A stretch of DNA of 11,428 bases. Origin: an uncultured Prevotella sp. Lineage in GTDB: Bacteria; Bacteroidota; Bacteroidia; Bacteroidales; Bacteroidaceae. The position numbers and the translations under genes are program-made. Below are positions 7,741 to 11,428 of the stretch, in pieces. The stretch spans positions 1 through 11,428 of the forward strand of contig CALZAP010000019.1 of the NCBI GenBank assembly GCA_945614335.1, given 5' to 3'. The notes below the pieces were generated by a model. It ran no database searches. It was not told where the DNA came from and saw only the letters and a list, made by a program, of their open reading frames with translations. Position 1 is the stretch's first letter. Every line of letters starts with the position of its first letter.

Positions 7741-8723
7741 CAGAACTTACCTAATATTCTGTCCATCACCCAGTTTACAGGTGTTGCCGACACGCTTGTA
7801 CAAGTGCATACGCCAATTCCCTGCAGATGTTCTATCACACTCTTTATCAGCGGATACTGAACGTAAGGCGGATTAGGCACCGTGATGGCCTCTGTCCCGT
7901 CAAGAGTATGAAGATAGATGGGGTCGTAGTTGAACACAGAGAAACTCACCTGCCCTTTGTCTCCTATCACCTCTATCCTGTCTTCCTTTGCCGACTCATG
8001 AGCCACGAAACACCACGACCCGCTTCCCGGCAGTCCGCTTTCGAACCGGAAGCATGCGCTCACCGAGTCTTCCACCTTGTACAGGTTTGCGCGGTTGGCA
8101 CAGATGCCGTTAGCCTCAACAATCACACCAAACATCTCCTGGAGCAAGTCGAGCTGATGTGGTGCGAGATCGTAAAAATATCCTCCGCCTGCGATGTCGG
8201 GCTGAAGTCGCCAGGGAAGGTTTTCGGGATGAGCGTAGTCGAGGTCGCGTGGAGGCACGGCAAAACGCACCTGCACGTTCATCACATTGCCGATGGTACC
8301 GTTGCACACGATGTCTTTCACTTTTTTGAAATATGGAAGATAGCGTCGATAGTAAGCCACGAAGCAAGGCACATGAGTCTCCTCGCTAACGCGGTTTATG
8401 CGGGCGCAATCTTCATAGGTGGAAGCCAACGGCTTTTCCACATACACTGGTTTGCCTGCCTTCATTGCCATAATGGCGAAGGTGGCATGACTCGAAGGAG
8501 GAGTCGCTATATATATGGCATTGACATCGGGGTCGTCGATGAGTTCCTGAGCGTCGGTATACCACTTGTTGATGCCGTGTTTCTCGGCATAGCGTCGGGC
8601 ATTTTTTTCGCTACGGCTCATCACCGCCTCGACCGTTGATCCAGGCACTTCACTGAACGCCGGACCGCTTTTTTTCTCTGTCACTTCACCGCATCCGATG
8701 AAGCCCCACTTCAATATTTTCAT
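7740..8723 (-). CDS. Gfo/Idh/MocA family NAD(P)-dependent oxidoreductase
   Basis: A 327-residue cytoplasmic oxidoreductase with an N-terminal Rossmann domain, GFIGCGEV at 7-14, for NAD(P) binding. The family motif EKPLA is at 96-100, with the presumed catalytic Lys97. The C-terminal alpha/beta domain has the conserved GGGYFYDLAPHQLD (179-192), including Asp185 and His189. The open frame extends to 8780, but those codons would lie upstream of the predicted transcription start near 8740, and MKILKWGFIGCG is the standard N-terminus, so 8723 is chosen. Members oxidise or reduce sugars, inositols and related polyols; the substrate cannot be read from the sequence. It is the first gene of the minus-strand run, directly behind a strong-looking promoter with a leader of only about 15-18 nt. 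Confidence 0.92.
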   Translation of the reverse strand: MKILKWGFIGCGEVTEKKSGPAFSEVPGSTVEAVMSRSEKNARRYAEKHGINKWYTDAQELIDDPDVNAIYIATPPSSHATFAIMAMKAGKPVYVEKPLASTYEDCARINRVSEETHVPCFVAYYRRYLPYFKKVKDIVCNGTIGNVMNVQVRFAVPPRDLDYAHPENLPWRLQPDIAGGGYFYDLAPHQLDLLQEMFGVIVEANGICANRANLYKVEDSVSACFRFESGLPGSGSWCFVAHESAKEDRIEVIGDKGQVSFSVFNYDPIYLHTLDGTEAITVPNPPYVQYPLIKSVIEHLQGIGVCTCTSVSATPVNWVMDRILGKF

Positions 8724-8740
8724 AATAAGTATTAATAATG

Positions 8741-8772
8741 TTGGCAAAGATAACAAAAAATCACTATCTTTG
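8741..8772 (+). promoter_or_regulatory. Promoter of the plus-strand membrane protein-hisB-cobQ run
   Basis: There is a -33 TTG (8741-8743), a 21-base spacer and a -7 box TATCTTTG (8765-8772) on the plus strand. Transcription would start around 8776-8779. The leader to the ATG at 8804 is about 25 nt of almost pure A with no Shine-Dalgarno site, which is usual for well-translated Bacteroidota genes. The element occupies the same DNA as the opposing promoter, so the two cannot be fully occupied together. Confidence 0.82.
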
Positions 8773-8775
8773 CAA
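8745..8775 (-). promoter_or_regulatory. Promoter of the minus-strand operon (oxidoreductase first)
   Basis: On the minus strand there is a -33 TTG (8773-8775), a 20-base spacer and a -7 box TATCTTTG (8745-8752), a full match to TAnnTTTG. Transcription would start around 8738-8741, leaving a leader of about 15-18 nt before the ATG at 8723. No other TAnnTTTG element was noticed in the short gaps of the downstream ten-gene run, so this may be its main promoter. Confidence 0.82.
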
Positions 8776-8803
8776 CTCAAAAAGAAAATAAAAACATAAA
8801 AAA

Positions 8804-9781
8804 ATGGAAAATAACAACGAAGAAGCCCTTTTTAGGGGTCGTAGCTCACGTTCTTGCGTTAGAATGGGCTGTAGATTGTACTTATCAAACTTCCGAAGAA
8901 TCCTGAAGTCGTCATGGATTCCGGCATTGCTTTTCGCTGTTTGCAACAGCGTCATCGGCACCATTGCCGTCATACAATATCCGCGTCTCAACCTTAGCGC
9001 CTTCGCCCATCCCGACCAGATGCCTGCGATGTTTGACGACTATATGGCGGTGTTTGCCATTTCCGCAGTGGCATTCCTCATAGGCGGACTTATGGAGGTG
9101 GCCACCTACTCCTGCTCCTTCAGGCTGCTCGACCGTCACCGCGAGACATCCACCATTCCCCAGCCCACGTCGTTTTTCTCCTTCTCGCGCCAGTGGGCAT
9201 GGCGCTCGCTGAAAGGCTTCGTATCCACCGCCATCGTGGCAACGGTCATCTCTGCCATTGTCGCCGGTTTCTTTTACGCCCTCGTTGCCGTCGTTAACAA
9301 GGCGGGAGGCAAAGAGCTCATTCCTCTTTCCTTGGCATGGATTCCTACCGTGCTCACACTCGTCGGATTGGTTCCGCCGCTTCTTTACGTTAACACGAAA
9401 TACATTCTCGACACGAAGGTGAAGTTTTGGCCGCAGGCAATGTCAAGCTACAGGGTTGGACTGCGCCACTGCGGACAACTTATTGTGGTAATGCTCATGG
9501 CCATCGTCATCGTATTCGTAGTGTCGTCGGTGCTCGCCTTCCCCGCCATTGTCGTGGCGGCGGCAAACTTCCAGGCAAACATCGGCTTGTTGTTCGGCGA
9601 CCCTCTCGGTATGCCCTCATACATCATTCCGCTCACGGCCGTCGTCATGGCCTTTGCCGGTTTCGTTGAGGTCATGACACGCCTTGTGGTATTCTACACG
9701 GCCTACTATGCCTACGGCTCAATAGAAGTGCAGGAAGAAGAGAAGAAAAATTTCAATAAAGATATAGAAGAAAATTTATAA
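8804..9781 (+). CDS. Hypothetical integral membrane protein, six predicted helices
   Basis: A 325-residue inner-membrane protein that I cannot assign to a named family. The N-terminal about 35 residues are polar and basic (RGRSSRSCVR, 11-20). Hydrophobic segments follow at about 37-58, 82-104, 138-163, 175-197, 225-252 and 273-303, and the C-terminal tail is strongly acidic/basic (EVQEEEKKNFNKDIEENL, 308-325). The segment between helices 2 and 3 is long and polar (about 105-137). No catalytic, Walker or transporter signature was seen. The layout loosely resembles DUF975/YciC-type membrane proteins, but I cannot support that assignment. It is the first gene after the divergent promoter and ends 22 nt before hisB, so it is likely co-transcribed with hisB and cobQ. 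Confidence 0.82.
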   Translation: MENNNEEALFRGRSSRSCVRMGCRLYLSNFRRILKSSWIPALLFAVCNSVIGTIAVIQYPRLNLSAFAHPDQMPAMFDDYMAVFAISAVAFLIGGLMEVATYSCSFRLLDRHRETSTIPQPTSFFSFSRQWAWRSLKGFVSTAIVATVISAIVAGFFYALVAVVNKAGGKELIPLSLAWIPTVLTLVGLVPPLLYVNTKYILDTKVKFWPQAMSSYRVGLRHCGQLIVVMLMAIVIVFVVSSVLAFPAIVVAAANFQANIGLLFGDPLGMPSYIIPLTAVVMAFAGFVEVMTRLVVFYTAYYAYGSIEVQEEEKKNFNKDIEENL

Positions 9782-9803
9782 ATCAATACAATAACATCAT
9801 TTA

Positions 9804-10874
9804 ATGAAACGAATACTTTTTATCGATCGCGACGGCACACTCATCGAAGAACCAGCCGACGAGCAGATTGACTCTTTCGAAAAACTGAAGTTTACACAAG
9901 GTATGTTCAAAAACCTTGCTTTCATAAAGTCAAAGCTCGACTTTGAGTTTGTGATGGTTTCCAACCAGGATGGACTTGGCACCTCCTCATTCCCCGAAGA
10001 CACATTCTGGCCTGTACATAACTTCATACTTCAATCACTTGAAGGTGAAGGCATAACATTCGACGAGATACTTATCGACCGACACTTCCCAGAAGACAAC
10101 GCCGACACACGCAAGCCCAACACCGGACTGGTGAGAAAATATATCGACAATCCCGACTACGACATTGCGGGAAGCTACGTGATAGGCGACCGCGACACCG
10201 ACAGGCAGTTTGCAGAAAACATCGGCTGCAAGTCGCTCATCCTCGGACGCGATGGCATGACATGGGACAAAATTGCCGAACTGCTCTTTGCCGGCGAGCG
10301 TCAGACTGAGGTAAAACGCACCACGAAAGAAACCGACATTTTTGTTGCCGTAAACCTCGACGGACACGGCAAGTGCGACATCTCTACCGGATTGGGGTTT
10401 TTCGACCACATGCTTGAACAGATAGGCAAGCACGGCATGATTGACCTCACGATAAAGACAAAGGGCGACCTGGAAGTTGACGAGCATCACACCATAGAAG
10501 ACACCGCTCTCGCCTTGGGCGAATGTCTGAAAAAGGCACTCGGCGACAAGCGCGGCATTGAGCGCTACGGCTACTCACTGCCCATGGACGACTGTCTGAG
10601 CAGCGTGGCACTCGACTTCGGCGGACGCCCTTGGCTCGTATGGGACGCGGAGTTCAAACGTGAGAAAATCGGCGAGATGCCCACCGAGATGTTCCTCCAT
10701 TTCTTTAAAAGCCTTAGCGACTCCGCCATGATGAATCTCAACATCAAGGCTGAGGGACAAAACGAGCACCACAAGATTGAGGGAATATTCAAGGCCTTGG
10801 CACGAAGCATAAAAATGGCTGTCAGGCGCGATGTTTATCACTACGAACTGCCAAGCACCAAGGGAGCCTTGTAA
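9804..10874 (+). CDS. hisB: Bifunctional histidinol-phosphatase / imidazoleglycerol-phosphate dehydratase HisB
   Basis: A 356-residue fused enzyme for two steps of histidine synthesis: dehydration of imidazoleglycerol phosphate and dephosphorylation of histidinol phosphate. The N-terminal HAD domain (about 1-165) has nucleophile and acid Asp8/Asp10 in FIDRDGT, motif II Ser53 in MVSNQDG, Lys104 in RKP, and GDRDTD (128-133). The dehydratase domain (about 170-356) has [11 protein letters not shown] (194-204), HHTIED (228-233) and EHHKIE (321-326), the metal-binding His clusters, and a terminal LPSTKGAL. In the E. coli enzyme a zinc site uses CxH...CxC; the aligned positions here are Asp92, His94, Ala100 and Thr102, so three of four ligands are gone while RKP remains. 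The gene is 22 nt after the membrane protein gene and 30 nt before cobQ. No other his gene is in the window. Confidence 0.96.
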   Translation: MKRILFIDRDGTLIEEPADEQIDSFEKLKFTQGMFKNLAFIKSKLDFEFVMVSNQDGLGTSSFPEDTFWPVHNFILQSLEGEGITFDEILIDRHFPEDNADTRKPNTGLVRKYIDNPDYDIAGSYVIGDRDTDRQFAENIGCKSLILGRDGMTWDKIAELLFAGERQTEVKRTTKETDIFVAVNLDGHGKCDISTGLGFFDHMLEQIGKHGMIDLTIKTKGDLEVDEHHTIEDTALALGECLKKALGDKRGIERYGYSLPMDDCLSSVALDFGGRPWLVWDAEFKREKIGEMPTEMFLHFFKSLSDSAMMNLNIKAEGQNEHHKIEGIFKALARSIKMAVRRDVYHYELPSTKGAL

Positions 10875-10904
10875 AAACAAGCGGAAACCATTGACCTAAA
10901 GACG

Positions 10905-11428
10905 ATGGAAACAAGAAAGACACTTAGAAACATAATGTTTGTGGGAACGGGCAGCGATGTGGGCAAAAGCGTCATCGCTGCCGCCTTTTGTCGCATATTC
11001 AAGCAAGACGGATACCGTCCGGCTCCGTTCAAAGCACAAAATATGGCGCTCAACTCTTATGCCACGCCCGAAGGACTGGAAATAGGAAGGGCGCAGGCTG
11101 CACAGGCAGAGGCTGCCATGATTCCGTGTCATGTGGATATGAACCCTATTCTGCTCAAACCGCAGTCGGACCACACGTCGCAGGTGGTGCTCAACGGAGT
11201 TCCTATTGGCAACCGCGACGCTTACAGCTATTTTCGCGGAGAGGGCAAGGACTGGCTCAGGCGCGAGGCATGCGAGGCTTTCGACCGACTGGCCTCTCGC
11301 TTCTCTCCCATCGTCATTGAAGGAGCGGGAAGCATCTCCGAACTCAACCTGCGCGACAGGGACATCGTAAACATGCCCATGGCACGACATGCCGATGCCG
11401 ACGTGATTCTCGTGGGCGACATCGACCG
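10905..11428 (+). CDS. cobQ: Cobyric acid synthase CobQ/CbiP, N-terminal 174 codons (runs off the right edge)
   Basis: The frame from ATG 10905 is open to the window end, so only the N-terminal ATP-dependent amidotransferase part is visible; the glutaminase domain lies outside. The enzyme amidates adenosylcobyrinic acid a,c-diamide at four side chains during cobalamin synthesis. Visible motifs are the P-loop [11 protein letters not shown] (12-22), the hallmark [13 protein letters not shown] (42-54), [12 protein letters not shown] (59-70), MNPILLKP (79-86) and the [19 protein letters not shown] region (138-156). It begins 30 nt after hisB with no promoter box or room for a cobalamin riboswitch, so it is probably read from the upstream promoter. 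Start choice: an internal Met11 exists, but 10905 gives a normal short lead before the first strand. Confidence 0.95.
   Translation, partial: METRKTLRNIMFVGTGSDVGKSVIAAAFCRIFKQDGYRPAPFKAQNMALNSYATPEGLEIGRAQAAQAEAAMIPCHVDMNPILLKPQSDHTSQVVLNGVPIGNRDAYSYFRGEGKDWLRREACEAFDRLASRFSPIVIEGAGSISELNLRDRDIVNMPMARHADADVILVGDID

Larger units (their letters stand above)
8740..8776. repeat. Inverted repeat containing two interleaved divergent promoters
   Basis: The left arm GTTGGCAAAGATA (8740-8752) and right arm TATCTTTGCAAC (8765-8776) are reverse complements except for one extra base, and are separated by 12 AT-rich bases. Each arm contains one promoter's -7 box next to the other promoter's -33 element. 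It could also be a two-fold operator, but no regulator gene is adjacent. Confidence 0.85.

Noticed and set aside
7827..8639. A 270-codon plus-strand open frame opposite the oxidoreductase gene
   Set aside because: The minus-strand product has clear Rossmann and EKP motifs over the same DNA. The plus-strand frame has no recognisable features and no promoter.
8724..8780. Extended N-terminus of the oxidoreductase beginning at 8780
   Set aside because: The extra codons lie across and upstream of the predicted promoter and transcription start, and the standard N-terminus starts at 8723.
10875..10904. Cobalamin riboswitch upstream of cobQ
   Set aside because: Only 30 nt separate hisB from cobQ, far too short for a B12 riboswitch, and no B12-box-like sequence was seen.

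Overview
The window looks like chromosomal DNA of a Bacteroidota (Bacteroidetes) bacterium, most likely of the Prevotellaceae. The evidence is the promoter type (TTG or TTTG, a spacer of 20-21 bases, then TAnnTTTG, seen three times), A-rich leaders instead of strong Shine-Dalgarno sites, family content typical of the phylum (DUF4421, DUF1460, a Bacteroidota-style fused HisB), and protein sequences close to what I know of Bacteroides/Prevotella RecR, EngB and CobQ. Base composition is balanced. I see no phage, IS, CRISPR or other mobile element.

Layout. (1) Bases 1-112, minus strand: the 5' part of a tRNA-Asp(GTC), cut by the window edge, with its own promoter. (2) Bases 128-8723, minus strand: ten genes packed head to tail with start/stop overlaps or gaps of 1-42 nt, so probably one long operon. 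In transcription order they are a Gfo/Idh/MocA oxidoreductase, a DUF4421 outer-membrane beta-barrel candidate, a DUF1460 secreted NlpC/P60-type amidase, a DUF1232 (YkvA-like) protein, EngB GTPase, a Uup-like ABC-F ATPase, RecR, a small four-helix membrane protein, a family 2 glycosyltransferase and a GNAT acetyltransferase. (3) Bases 8724-8803: a compact divergent control region in which two full promoters are interleaved inside an inverted repeat. (4) Bases 8804-11428, plus strand: a six-helix membrane protein, bifunctional hisB, and the first 174 codons of cobyric acid synthase (cobQ/cbiP), which runs off the right edge.

Functionally the minus-strand run mixes envelope genes (oxidoreductase, barrel, amidase, glycosyltransferase) with housekeeping genes for ribosome assembly, translation-linked ATPase activity and recombinational repair. 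The plus-strand run joins an unrecognised membrane protein to histidine and cobalamin biosynthesis. This is mostly a conserved core region, and I found no convincing new multi-gene system. The points most worth a second look are the mirror-image divergent promoter, the lost zinc ligands in the HisB phosphatase domain, the C-terminal extension of the glycosyltransferase, the heptamer repeat that supplies the stop codon of the DUF1460 gene, and hisB lying apart from other his genes.
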